Assembly (NCBI GenBank): GCA_006226495.1
Contig: SBGU01000038.1
Coordinates: forward strand, 53,493 to 117,492
From: Alphaproteobacteria bacterium
GTDB taxonomy: Bacteria; Pseudomonadota; Alphaproteobacteria; Sphingomonadales; Kordiimonadaceae
Length of the DNA stretch: 64,000 nucleotides
Direction of reading: 5' to 3'
Both the position numbers and the translations under genes were made by a program. Below the pieces are notes generated by a model that worked only from the letters and a program-made list of their open reading frames with translations, ran no database searches and was not told where the DNA came from. How positions within the stretch are numbered: the first letter of the stretch is position 1; each line of letters begins with the position of its first letter. Shown here in pieces: positions 53,134 through 62,002 of the stretch.

Positions 53134-54072
53134 TTATTTGAACGCGCCTTTTTTCCTCAGGCTCCAGAACAGGCTGATGCCGGCGAACACAGGGTGCTTG
53201 CGCATCCAGGGTGTGATCTCGATCTCGACGCCTGAATGGCGGCGGATTTTCCAGGCCAGATAATCGATGCCGCCATCGAAGGTCATTGAAGCCTTGATGA
53301 GCCGCAGGAAACTGACGAGCTTGCCGTTCATGCGGCGCAGCCACCAGCGGAAGCGCGGCCGGAAGGCCTGCAGGCGCGAAGGCTGGGTCGCCCTGCCCTC
53401 GGGTTCCCCGTGAAGGCCAAGCGCGGCCAGCACCAGCGGGGTCATGCGGTCGTAGCGGTCCTGGTCCAGAAGATAGATTTCAAGCCCCTTGCCGCCACGT
53501 TCCGAGCGCAGTTCGGCAGCATAGGTCTGTTCGAACGCCGAGACCCACAGGTCGCGCGACTGGCGCGCGGCGGGTTTGAGTTCCAGCAGGTTCGACAGCA
53601 TGGTGGCCGCAGCAGCAGCAATATCGCGGGCGATTTCGGTCTGTGTTTCGTCATCGCGCGCCAGCATCAACAGGCACGGCTGGCAGAAGCGTGCCCAGAC
53701 GGACACGTTCAGGCATTCAGGCCGGGTACGGAAGCTGAGGTCGGCGCGCGACAGGACCGCATATTTGGACCGCACGGTCATGCCGTCCACATCCATTTCG
53801 TGATAGAACACGTTTGGCGGCAGGATACGGTTGCCAACGGCAAGCCAGCGCTTCGTATAGGCGGCACGGTACCTGTCGACGATCACGTAGAAATCGAGGA
53901 TCTTGTCCTCAATCTCACCGGTCCTGAGGCACGACCCATAGAAGATGATGCCTGCGACGCTGTCGCCGTATCGGGCGGCGATGTCAGTTGCTGCCGCCGT
54001 CACCTCCTTAGGGACGTCGCGTTGCCATTCAGCCAGGATAAACTGATCCAGCGCCGCTTTGGGGTCCGTCAC
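53134..54072 (-). CDS. cpgC: Nucleotidyltransferase-fold protein, probable CpgC of ceramide phosphoglycerate synthesis
   Basis: A 312-residue protein with a nucleotidyltransferase-like core: GIIFYGSCLRTGEIEDKILDFYVIVD, with the GS motif and the acidic pair resembling Tam41/CDP-DAG-synthase-like proteins. The C-terminal third is basic (FRPRFRWWLRRMNGKL). It is last in a minus-strand operon behind the lipid kinase (10-base gap). In Caulobacter the gene between spt and the ceramide kinase is cpgC, needed for ceramide phosphoglycerate, and the position here fits. That assignment rests on synteny from memory. Confidence 0.6.
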   Translation of the reverse strand: MTDPKAALDQFILAEWQRDVPKEVTAAATDIAARYGDSVAGIIFYGSCLRTGEIEDKILDFYVIVDRYRAAYTKRWLAVGNRILPPNVFYHEMDVDGMTVRSKYAVLSRADLSFRTRPECLNVSVWARFCQPCLLMLARDDETQTEIARDIAAAAATMLSNLLELKPAARQSRDLWVSAFEQTYAAELRSERGGKGLEIYLLDQDRYDRMTPLVLAALGLHGEPEGRATQPSRLQAFRPRFRWWLRRMNGKLVSFLRLIKASMTFDGGIDYLAWKIRRHSGVEIEITPWMRKHPVFAGISLFWSLRKKGAFK

Positions 54073-54082
54073 CGGGCCCTCC

Positions 54083-55150
54083 CTATTTCAAGGAGACGAA
54101 AGTCAGTTGCTTGTCGCCCCTGAGGGTCAGGGGAACACCGGGCGCGGGGTAATAGAGCTCGCCGTCCAGCGTGACAGGGTCGGTGCCTTCGATACGCACT
54201 TCGTTGGCCCGGCGCACATGCACACCTTCGATGGTCTTTTTGCCATACGCCCCCGAGATCAGGCCCTTGAGCGCGCGGAACACATTGCCGCTGCCGGCTT
54301 CAACAGCCGAAAAACGCAGCCCGCCATTGCCTTCGCGACCATAGGGTTTGAGGCCAAGGATCAAACGGTCGAGCGTGGTGCTGACAACCGCCGAAAAACG
54401 GCCATCGAAGCGTCCGCCGCCAACAACGGTTACAGTCATGGGCCCGGAGACCATCAACCCCTTGTCGCGGCTGAGGCCAAAGGCGGACAGGATCAGTTTG
54501 CTGACAGCCACAACATGCGCAAGGCCGTTCGGCAGACCCAGCGAATAGGCATGTTCGCGGCACCATTCGATGCCCCTGACCACACCAGCCGTGCCAAAGA
54601 AAGTGCCGACATGCGGCCGCTTGCCGTCGCCCATGTCCAGTTCAATCAGATGCCGGGTCGCCAGACGGTCGGCAAGGCCGCCTTCGCGGGTCAGTTTCAG
54701 GAGCCGCTGCAGCACTTTTTCAGGCTTGCCACGGAAACCGAGGTCCGCCGCGGTCATGTTGGTCTTGCCACCCGGCAGGAACGCAATTGGCGGCACAACG
54801 GCAAAAGGCTTGCGGTGCAGGATCGACGCCAGCACGGCGCCGATGGTGCCGTCGCCACCGTTGATGATCAGAAGCGCAGGGTTGGCGCGCGCGAACAGGT
54901 CAAGCGCCTCGTCCACCGTTTCCATGCCGCTCAGTTCAAAATGAACGACATTGGCTGCGGAATCGATCACCTTGCGGATCGCCCCCAGGCGGTCGCTGTT
55001 GGTGGTGCTCAGCGGGTTGGAAATGATGGCAACAAGCGGCACGACGGCGCCGCTATTGATGCTGGCTCTGTCCAACTGCATTTCAGTGGCTCCAAACAAA
55101 ACCCGGGGGCCGGCAAACGCCGCCCCGTCATATATCTGTAACTTTGCCAT
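54083..55150 (-). CDS. cpgB: Diacylglycerol-kinase-family lipid kinase, probable ceramide kinase CpgB
   Basis: A 355-residue lipid kinase. The nucleotide-binding GGDGT motif is at residues 98-102. Family segments include AIISNPLSTTN at the start and FLPGGKTNMTAADLG. The C-terminal beta-rich half (VRIEGTDPVTLDGELYYPA) is typical of DgkB/YegS enzymes. In Caulobacter the corresponding gene phosphorylates ceramide. It lies between a DUF2141 gene and the nucleotidyltransferase gene, all minus strand. Ceramide, rather than diacylglycerol, is inferred from context. Confidence 0.78.
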   Translation of the reverse strand: MAKLQIYDGAAFAGPRVLFGATEMQLDRASINSGAVVPLVAIISNPLSTTNSDRLGAIRKVIDSAANVVHFELSGMETVDEALDLFARANPALLIINGGDGTIGAVLASILHRKPFAVVPPIAFLPGGKTNMTAADLGFRGKPEKVLQRLLKLTREGGLADRLATRHLIELDMGDGKRPHVGTFFGTAGVVRGIEWCREHAYSLGLPNGLAHVVAVSKLILSAFGLSRDKGLMVSGPMTVTVVGGGRFDGRFSAVVSTTLDRLILGLKPYGREGNGGLRFSAVEAGSGNVFRALKGLISGAYGKKTIEGVHVRRANEVRIEGTDPVTLDGELYYPAPGVPLTLRGDKQLTFVSLK

Positions 55151-55182
55151 CTACATAACGGCAAAAGTCTGATTTCGCAAAC

Positions 55183-55719
55183 TTAACGTCGCCTCAACTG
55201 GCGCCGCTTCTTTTTCTGGTCGTCGTCAGCGCCGAAAATATATTTCAGCTCGACATCGATCCGGGTCACACCGGCGGCAAAATCTGCCAGCACTTCCTCG
55301 GCATCCGGCTTGGAAAGCCCGAGCTTCGGATTGTTCGAAAAGCCGAAACCTTCCGAGAAAAAGTCAGCCTTGCCGTTGCCATTGCGGTCATGCATCACCA
55401 CAATGGCATAGCGCCCGGGCGATGGCAGTTGCACACAGACCTCCTGTTCGTCACCGACGACAGGATCGTCTTGCCGGACCAGCTTTTTGCCCTTCTCAAG
55501 GAACTCGTCCGGGTTGTCGCCATAAACCTGCGCCCGGATATTGCCTTCCAGATCGCGGATATTCAGCACCCTGACCTGCACGGCGGCACCGCCCTCGGCG
55601 GCTTCGCAGACGCCGGGTGCGGTTTCGATATTTTCCGGCACGTCGTCCGCGCCTGCCGGGCAGGCCATAGCGACCGCCAGACATATAATACTCGGAACCC
55701 AACGCTTCAAGGCGTGCAT
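55183..55719 (-). CDS. cpgA: Exported DUF2141 protein, probable CpgA
   Basis: A 178-residue secreted protein with a signal peptide ending near AGA-DD (about residue 25). A DUF2141 beta-sandwich follows (AAVQVRVLNIRDLEGNIRAQVYGD, then PGRYAIVVMHDRNGNGKADFFSEGFGFSNNPKLG). The tail is very basic (QKKKRRQLRRR). I chose the ATG at 55719, which opens the signal peptide. It is 32 bases upstream of the lipid kinase, so likely the first gene of a three-gene operon. Role in sphingolipid modification inferred from position. Confidence 0.65.
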   Translation of the reverse strand: MHALKRWVPSIICLAVAMACPAGADDVPENIETAPGVCEAAEGGAAVQVRVLNIRDLEGNIRAQVYGDNPDEFLEKGKKLVRQDDPVVGDEQEVCVQLPSPGRYAIVVMHDRNGNGKADFFSEGFGFSNNPKLGLSKPDAEEVLADFAAGVTRIDVELKYIFGADDDQKKKRRQLRRR

Positions 55720-55891
55720 AAAACTCTCCAAACCGGACCTTAGAACGAGCAAATGCCGTTTGATGGTGGCGAAATTATGTCCCACATGTGTACTAGTTTC
55801 GCCAGAAACAACAAGCTTTTGCCACGCCCTCATAATGTAAGTAATGGAAATGCCACTTGAAACGGGGCAGGAACAGGTGTAGCGCCAACAT

Positions 55892-57085
55892 ATGGTAACT
55901 CGTCTCGACAGATATATAGTCCGGCAGGTTATGGGCCCGCTCATGACCACGCTTGGCATTGCGGCATTGCTATTGATCCTGGAACGCATGCTTCGGCTGT
56001 TCGATTTTGTGGTCAACCAGGGTGGGCCGGTGAATGTGGTGTTTCGCATGCTCGCGAGCCTGACACCCCACTATATGGGCCTGGCGCTGCCGATCGGCCT
56101 GTTCCTGGGCGTATTGGTCGCCTTCCGCAAGATTTCACTGTCGAGCGAATATGACGCCATCACGTCGGCGGGTGTCGGCCTGCCGCGCCTTGTACGGCCC
56201 ATTCTCGGCCTGTCGCTGGTGTTGATGATCATCAACACCCTGCTTGTCGGCTGGGTGCAGCCCTACAGCCGCTATACCTATCGCGGGCTGGTGTTCGATC
56301 TCAGGAGCGGGGCGCTGGGCGCCAGCATCCGGGTTGGCGAGTTTGTGAATGTCGGCGACGACATGACCATCATGATCGAGGAATCCCGCAAACAGGGCGC
56401 CGAGCTTCTGGGTATTTTCATGGAACGCCGCGACGAACAGGGCAGCAAGGCCATCACCGCGCGCCGGGGTGGCTTCTTCGCGACCGAGGACGACCAGACC
56501 ATCCTGCTCAGGCTCTATGACGGTGTGCTGGTTGACCTGAACGAAAGCCAGAACAAACCAAGGGTACTGACCTTCGACGAACAGGACCTGACCATCAGGC
56601 TGCCGGCGCGCGAAACTTTCCGCGAACGCGGCGGCGAGGAACTGGAACTGACCCTGCCCGAGCTTTGGAAAGCGAAAGACGATCCGAACTACCCTGCAGA
56701 CGAACGGTCCACCTTCCTGGGCAATTTCCATTGGCGGGTCATGCACAGCCTGACCTTCATCCTGCTGCCGTTTCTCGCGATCCCCATGGGCCTTGTGAAC
56801 AAGCGCCGGGTGCGCGGTACCGGCATCGTGGTCGGGCTCGGCCTCCTGATCGTCTATAACGAGGTGATGGAAGGCATGGAAACGGCTGTGCGCGGCGGTG
56901 CCTCGCCATACGTAACCATCTGGGCACTGTTCGCACTCTTTGCCCTCATCAGCTTTGGCCTGTTCCGGATCGCAGCCATGAAAGTGGGCGGTGAACCGCT
57001 GGCCTGGATCGACACGGCCTGGGGCGCCATCAGCGGCCCGATCAAGCGCCTGTCCAAACGCATCATGGGGGTTAGCGACATATGA
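55892..57085 (+). CDS. LptF-like permease of the YjgP/YjgQ family, in the sphingolipid locus
   Basis: A 397-residue inner-membrane protein with six membrane segments and a large periplasmic jellyroll domain. Opening RLDRYIVRQVMGPLMTTLGIAALLLILERMLRLFDF is typical of LptF. The jellyroll spans about residues 135-280 (GVLVDLNESQNKPRVLTFDEQDLTI), and membrane segments return after HWRVMHSLTFILLPFLAIPMGL. It overlaps the next gene by four bases. Canonical lptF-lptG lies before lptD and surA; here it sits among sphingolipid genes, suggesting a dedicated paralogue. Confidence 0.85.
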   Translation: MVTRLDRYIVRQVMGPLMTTLGIAALLLILERMLRLFDFVVNQGGPVNVVFRMLASLTPHYMGLALPIGLFLGVLVAFRKISLSSEYDAITSAGVGLPRLVRPILGLSLVLMIINTLLVGWVQPYSRYTYRGLVFDLRSGALGASIRVGEFVNVGDDMTIMIEESRKQGAELLGIFMERRDEQGSKAITARRGGFFATEDDQTILLRLYDGVLVDLNESQNKPRVLTFDEQDLTIRLPARETFRERGGEELELTLPELWKAKDDPNYPADERSTFLGNFHWRVMHSLTFILLPFLAIPMGLVNKRRVRGTGIVVGLGLLIVYNEVMEGMETAVRGGASPYVTIWALFALFALISFGLFRIAAMKVGGEPLAWIDTAWGAISGPIKRLSKRIMGVSDI

Positions 57086-58251
57086 GCAACCCACTACGCA
57101 AAGTCCGCCGCATGATCGTGCCGTCACGCACCCTGGCCAGCTATATGGTGCGCATGCACCTTGGCCGTTTCCTCGGCATCCTGATCGGCCTGACCGCCGT
57201 GTTGCAGCTTCTGGACCTTCTGGCCCAGGCGGATGACATCATGAAACCCGAAGGCGCGACCTGGGTGTCGATCGTCTCCTATGTCAGCATGCGGGCGCCG
57301 CAACTCATTGCCCAGTTTGCGCCCTTCACGGCACTTCTGGCGACGCTCCTGACCCTCGCGACCCTCAATCAGCACAGTGAAGTGGTGGTGATGAAGGCCA
57401 TGGGCCTGTCGTCGCACCGCATCCTGTTGCCGCTTGGCATTGCATCGCTGTTGATCGCGACCACCCATTTTGTCTTCAACGAAACGGTGGTGGTGCGCGC
57501 GAATGCGGAACTGCGCTACTGGCAGGAACATGATTATGCGGTCGACCTTCCGCCCAACACCAACCGCACCGGGCGGGTCTGGCTGAAGGAAGGCAATACC
57601 ATCGTGCAGGTGGAAGCCGTCAGCCAACTGAGGAACCGGGTCGTGCTGGACAAGGTTTCCCTGTTCGAACGCGATGATGCCGGCCGGCTGGAGGCCATGG
57701 TCCTGGCCGATTTCGCCTGGTACCAGGACGGCGCCTGGACCCTGCATGAGGTACGCCGTTTCGACGCCAAAAGCCATCTGGTGGAAGTGACCCCCACAGT
57801 CGAATGGAATATCGCCACCCGGCCGGAGCGCTTCCTGGCGCTGACGGTAAGGGCCGACCAGGTGTCTTTCGTCGGCTTGTGGAAATCCATGCAGCGGCTG
57901 CGCGAAGAGGGATTGCCCACCTCGCGGCTGATGTCGAGCTTCCTGCAGAAATTCGCAGGGCCCGCCTCCACCATGCTGATGCCACTGCTGGCCGCCGTGG
58001 CCGCCTTTGGTGTGCACCGGGCCGGCAGCCTGGTCGTGCGCCTGGTCATGGGCATGGCGCTGGGCTTCAGCTTCTTTGTCGCAGACAACTTCATGCTGGC
58101 GATGGGCGAATTTGGCGTGGCACCACCGTTCCTGGCAGCCTGGGCGCCGTTCTTCCTGTTCCTGCTTTTGGGCTATGCCGTGATCTTCAATTCCGAAGAA
58201 GGCCGCCCTGCCCCCAAAAACAAGACCGTGAAAGCCGCCACAGGTGACTGA
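57082..58251 (+). CDS. LptG-like permease of the YjgP/YjgQ family, in the sphingolipid locus
   Basis: A 389-residue partner of the LptF-like protein. Features: ASYMVRMHLGRFLGILIGLTAVLQLLDLLAQADDI, then membrane segments around LIAQFAPFTALLATLLTLATLNQHSEVVVMKAMGLS. The ECL-type coupling region EVVVMKAMGLS is typical. A periplasmic domain lies between about residues 130 and 270, and three membrane segments end the protein. It overlaps the flippase gene by eight bases. A matching LptB-like ATPase is not in this window. Confidence 0.85.
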   Translation: MSNPLRKVRRMIVPSRTLASYMVRMHLGRFLGILIGLTAVLQLLDLLAQADDIMKPEGATWVSIVSYVSMRAPQLIAQFAPFTALLATLLTLATLNQHSEVVVMKAMGLSSHRILLPLGIASLLIATTHFVFNETVVVRANAELRYWQEHDYAVDLPPNTNRTGRVWLKEGNTIVQVEAVSQLRNRVVLDKVSLFERDDAGRLEAMVLADFAWYQDGAWTLHEVRRFDAKSHLVEVTPTVEWNIATRPERFLALTVRADQVSFVGLWKSMQRLREEGLPTSRLMSSFLQKFAGPASTMLMPLLAAVAAFGVHRAGSLVVRLVMGMALGFSFFVADNFMLAMGEFGVAPPFLAAWAPFFLFLLLGYAVIFNSEEGRPAPKNKTVKAATGD

Positions 58252-59764
58252 ACCCGACCACGTGCCGGATCACCGCGCCCGCGTGGCCGGCGGCGCCGGT
58301 TATGCCTTCCTCGGGCGCATGGGTGCGCTTATTGAGGCCGGCTCGGTCATCGCCTTCACCTGGGTGTATGGCGCCACCACATTCGGCCTGTTTGCCGTTC
58401 TCTGGAGCTATGTCAAGGTGGGCACCGCGCTGACCGACCTGGCCATGAGCACCGCCCTGCAGCGTTTTGTCCCGCGCGCAGATGGCACCGACGCCGAAAA
58501 GATCGCCGGTTTTGCCCTCAAGCTCAGTTTCCTGCTCGCGAGCCTGATCGCGCTTTTGATCACCCTTGCCGCGCCGTGGCTTGCCGCCTTCGTCAACGCC
58601 GCGGCGGCGGACGCCGACAAGCTGGTGGCGGTGATCCGCCTCTATGCCTGGGTGCTGCCTTTCTGGACCATGGTCGAGGTGGCGACCGCCGCCATCCGGG
58701 CGCGCCGCACCTTCGGGCCCGAAATCCGGGTGCGCATCTTCTATGAACAGGTGCTGCGCCTGATTGCCGCCATGGTGCTGGGCATCGGGGGCTACCTGAC
58801 CTACGGCCTGTTCCTCGCGCACCTGATCAGTGTCGCCTTGGCGGCAGCCTTGGCGCTCCGCCTCGTGGCGCGCTTCTATGATATCCGCCTTGTGCTGAAA
58901 GCGCCCATGACCGGGCCGATCCCGCGCGAGATGTGGGCGTATGGCCTGTCGCTGATGCCCGCGAACATCACCAAGAAACTGTTCAGCGAATTCCCGGTCA
59001 TGTTCCTCAATTTCATGCTGCCGGGCGCCGCCGGTGCCGCGGCCGGCGGTTATTATTCCGTCGCCCGCAAAATCGCCAGCGCCCTGCAGGTGGTGCGCAC
59101 CACATTTGAATATGTGATGGCGCCCCTCGCTGCCGAACGGGCGGGCGAAGGCGACCAGCAGGCGCTTCGGGACATGTATGCCTATGCGACCCGCCTGAGC
59201 CTGACCCTCGCGCTGCCGTTCGGGGCCGCGCTCGTGCTGGCGCGCCACGATATCCTGGCGACCATGGAGCCCGAATTCCAGGCCGCGGCGGCGGCCATCG
59301 CCATCCTGTGCCTCGGTCGGGTGGTCGAGGCCGCGACCGGCCCCTCCTCCGCCATTGTCGAGATGCTGGGCCACCGCCTCCTGGCCACCGCCAATGGCAT
59401 CGCCGGCATTGTCACCCTATTAGTGCTGGGCAGCATCCTGATCCCGGCATCGGGCGTGACCGGTGCCGCCATTGCCGCGGCCATCGGGCTCAATGTCACG
59501 GCGCTTCTGGGCTTCGGCCAGTCCGCCTGGCTGTTCCGCCTATGGCCCTATGACCGCCAGACCATAAGACCGCTTCTGATGTCCGCCCTCCTGTCCGCCG
59601 GCATGATCGCGCTGATCCCCGCCAGCAACCATTGGCCGAGCCCGGTTGGCATCGTCGCCGCCACCCTTGGCCTGCTGGCCAGCCTCAGCCTGATCATCCG
59701 GTACGGCCTGTCCACCGCCGACGCGCGCGCGCTTGGCAAGATCGGCCGCCTGTTCCGGCGCTGA
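58244..59764 (+). CDS. Wzx/MATE-type lipid flippase (polysaccharide-biosynthesis family)
   Basis: A 506-residue membrane protein with about 12-14 membrane segments, similar to lipopolysaccharide O-antigen flippases (PST family). The opening RVAGGAGYAFLGRMGALIEAGSVIAFTWVYGATTFGLFAVLWSY is characteristic. Start is a GTG at 58244 overlapping lptG. No glycosyltransferases surround it, so an undecaprenyl-linked sugar is a poor candidate; a sphingolipid-related cargo is inferred from the operon. A CsaA-like gene follows 11 bases on. Confidence 0.8.
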   Translation: MTEPDHVPDHRARVAGGAGYAFLGRMGALIEAGSVIAFTWVYGATTFGLFAVLWSYVKVGTALTDLAMSTALQRFVPRADGTDAEKIAGFALKLSFLLASLIALLITLAAPWLAAFVNAAAADADKLVAVIRLYAWVLPFWTMVEVATAAIRARRTFGPEIRVRIFYEQVLRLIAAMVLGIGGYLTYGLFLAHLISVALAAALALRLVARFYDIRLVLKAPMTGPIPREMWAYGLSLMPANITKKLFSEFPVMFLNFMLPGAAGAAAGGYYSVARKIASALQVVRTTFEYVMAPLAAERAGEGDQQALRDMYAYATRLSLTLALPFGAALVLARHDILATMEPEFQAAAAAIAILCLGRVVEAATGPSSAIVEMLGHRLLATANGIAGIVTLLVLGSILIPASGVTGAAIAAAIGLNVTALLGFGQSAWLFRLWPYDRQTIRPLLMSALLSAGMIALIPASNHWPSPVGIVAATLGLLASLSLIIRYGLSTADARALGKIGRLFRR

Positions 59765-59775
59765 AGGAGTTTTCC

Positions 59776-60117
59776 ATGACCGACACCATCGAATTTGGCG
59801 ACTTTCTGAAGGTCGATATCCGCGTGGGCACCATCCTGTCTGCGCGGGTGAATGAAAAAGCCATCAAACCGGCCTATGTGCTGGAAATCGATTTCGGCCC
59901 GGAATTCGGCATCAAACACAGTTCCGCCCAGATCACCGAAGCCCACCGGCTGGACGACCTGCCCGGCATGCAGGTGCTGGCGGTGGTGAATTTCCCGCCC
60001 AAGCGCGTGGCGGGCATCAAGTCCGAGGTGCTGACCCTCGCCACCGTCGAGGAAGGTGGCCCAACGGTGCTGATTACACCCTCGCAGGCCGTACCGAACG
60101 GCACCCGGCTTTTATAG
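59776..60117 (+). CDS. csaA: tRNA-binding domain protein, CsaA-like
   Basis: A 113-residue OB-fold protein of the tRNA_bind family. It has the diagnostic FLKVDIRVGTILSARVNEKAIKPAYVLEIDFGPEFGIKHSSAQIT, then VLAVVNFPPKRVAGIKSEVLTL. Bacillus CsaA acts as a secretion chaperone; free homologues also occur beside methionyl-tRNA synthetase. The ATG at 59776 follows AAGGAGTTTTCC, a strong ribosome-binding site. Why it is in a lipid operon is unclear. Confidence 0.9.
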   Translation: MTDTIEFGDFLKVDIRVGTILSARVNEKAIKPAYVLEIDFGPEFGIKHSSAQITEAHRLDDLPGMQVLAVVNFPPKRVAGIKSEVLTLATVEEGGPTVLITPSQAVPNGTRLL

Positions 60118-60183
60118 GGTTGCAAATCGCCCCCAGCCCGTTATCCAAGACAACAAGAGTTTCTGTACAAGGAAAGACCGACC

Positions 60184-61320
60184 GTGAGCACCGTCACCAT
60201 CCGCCAGGTTACCGACAACGCGGGCCTCAAGGCTTTCGTGAACGCCACCCGTGCCGTTTACGAGAATGATCCCAACTGGATACAGCCCCTGATGATGGAA
60301 CGCATGGATGTGCTCAGCGCGGACAAGAACCCCTATTTCCAGCATGCCGAAGTGGCCCTGTGGGTCGCGGAACGTGACGGCAAGCCGGTTGGCCGCATCT
60401 CGGCCCAGATCGACAGCCTGGCGCAGGAAAAATGGGGCCCGAACCTTGGCCATTTCGGCTTCTTCGAAGTCACCGACCAGGAAGTGGGTGATGCCCTGCT
60501 CGCGACCGCCGAAGCCTGGCTGAAGGCACGCGGCATGAAACGCATGCAGGGGCCCTGGTCTTTCTCGTCGGCCGAGGAAGTCGGCACCCTGATCGAGGGT
60601 TTCGACACCCCGCCCGTGTTCATGATGCCGCACGGCCGCCCGCAGTATGACGGCTGGCTGAAGGGCCAGGGTTTCGACAAGGCCAAGGACATGCTGGTCT
60701 ATGAACTCGACCTCCTGATGCCACCGCCCGAACGTGCGCTCCGTATCGTCGCGATGGCGGAAAAGAACAAACGCCTGACCATGCGCCCCATCGACATGAA
60801 GCGCTTCGACGAAGAAGTGGCCGTGGTGCTGGATATCTATAACGAGGCCTGGTCCGACAACTGGGGTTATGTGCCCTTCACCAAGGCCGAGGTCGAGCAT
60901 GGCGCCAAGGCGCTGAAGCCCATCGTGAAGCCCTACCGCACCTATCTTTGCGAATATGACGGCGAACCCGTGGCCTTCATGCTGACGATCCCTGACGTGA
61001 ACCACAAGATTCGCGACCTTGACGGCAAACTGCTGCCGTTTGGCTGGGCCAAGGTGGCCTACCGCATGATGAACGGCAAGGAAGACCGCTGCCGCGTGCC
61101 CCTGATGGGTGTGCGCAAGAAATTCCAGAAAGGCCCGCTGGGCGCCGCCATGGCCATGTGGATGATCCGCCAGAGCCAGCAAAATGTCGTCGACCGCGGC
61201 GCAACCTTCGGTGAACTGGGCTGGATACTGGAAGACAATGACGGCATGAACTCAATCCTCGAAGAGATCGGCTGCAAGGTCTACAAGAAGTACCGGGTGT
61301 ATGAGAAGACGATTGGTTAG
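60184..61320 (+). CDS. bcerS: GNAT-superfamily bacterial ceramide synthase (bCerS-like)
   Basis: A 378-residue GNAT-fold protein. The N-terminal domain (VTIRQVTDNAGLKAFVNATRAVYENDPNWIQPLM) and the long form with two lobes match the family to which the Caulobacter ceramide synthase belongs. The acyltransfer segment shows FGFFEVTDQEVGDALLATAEAWLKARGMKRMQGPWSFS. It would acylate 3-ketosphinganine, giving 3-keto-ceramide for CerR to reduce. Start is a GTG at 60184. It is last in the lptF-lptG-flippase-csaA operon. Function inferred from family plus locus. Confidence 0.82.
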   Translation: MSTVTIRQVTDNAGLKAFVNATRAVYENDPNWIQPLMMERMDVLSADKNPYFQHAEVALWVAERDGKPVGRISAQIDSLAQEKWGPNLGHFGFFEVTDQEVGDALLATAEAWLKARGMKRMQGPWSFSSAEEVGTLIEGFDTPPVFMMPHGRPQYDGWLKGQGFDKAKDMLVYELDLLMPPPERALRIVAMAEKNKRLTMRPIDMKRFDEEVAVVLDIYNEAWSDNWGYVPFTKAEVEHGAKALKPIVKPYRTYLCEYDGEPVAFMLTIPDVNHKIRDLDGKLLPFGWAKVAYRMMNGKEDRCRVPLMGVRKKFQKGPLGAAMAMWMIRQSQQNVVDRGATFGELGWILEDNDGMNSILEEIGCKVYKKYRVYEKTIG

Positions 61321-61339
61321 GGTTAAACCCTAACCCAAT

Positions 61340-61870
61340 TTAGATAAACCTGAGAAATACATTAAAATCCTTCTTGATTTTTTCAATTATTTCATGCTCG
61401 CATTCCTTTTGGGCCGACTTCTCAATTTTCTTGTCTTTGTTCTGGTCATGAAAAAGAACATAAACAAAATCGAAGTCCCCAGACATGGTATGCATGATAG
61501 CTTGCCCAATTGCCTGTTTAACAAGGGACCCTGACTGGCTCTGCTTGTATTCTATTGCAAGCAAATAGGGCTCTTCTATAATGAAGTCAGGATAATTTCG
61601 ACTTGCAAATGTGGCTGCACGTTCACGGCCAAATTTACCCTCTTGGCCTTCCCAGTAGAAAGCCTTGTTTGCCTTTGCAACAGCATCGGCATACCCCTTG
61701 GCGTCAAAGTCCTTTTCCAGAAAGTTTAGGATGAGGGGCCGGAGTTCAGTTTGAATGGCGGTCTCCGATTTCCCTTTTGTGTTCTTTCGAAATTGAGGAT
61801 GGGTCACAATATACTTGTGTAGCCCTTCGATAAATTCGACCACGCCCCTTGTCTTCGTCTTCTTGCGCAT
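61340..61870 (-). CDS. PD-(D/E)XK nuclease-like orphan protein, AT-rich
   Basis: A 176-residue protein. The segment NYPDFIIEEPYLLAIEYKQ fits the PD...(D/E)xK active site of restriction-endonuclease-like folds (D in PDF, then E-Y-K 11 residues later). The rest is helical with a lysine-rich end. The coding strand is AT-rich: I counted 22 G or C in 60 bases over 61381-61440, far below the neighbours. No methylase or helicase adjoins it. Start at 61870 follows AGGGGAGG. The composition suggests recent horizontal acquisition. Confidence 0.65.
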   Translation of the reverse strand: MRKKTKTRGVVEFIEGLHKYIVTHPQFRKNTKGKSETAIQTELRPLILNFLEKDFDAKGYADAVAKANKAFYWEGQEGKFGRERAATFASRNYPDFIIEEPYLLAIEYKQSQSGSLVKQAIGQAIMHTMSGDFDFVYVLFHDQNKDKKIEKSAQKECEHEIIEKIKKDFNVFLRFI

Positions 61871-62002
61871 TGTCCCCTCCCCTACGGGTCATTCCAATCA
61901 GCAACAAGTATTGCAGGTATTTACATAACCTAAAAGCGCAATAATGACCGAGGGCCTCCACCTAGCCCGGAGCCAATAGACGCATTTGCTTTAGTCCTAT
62001 GA

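Noticed and set aside
58244..59764. Flippase considered as part of an O-antigen cluster
   Set aside because: No glycosyltransferase, polymerase or sugar-nucleotide genes are in the neighbourhood.
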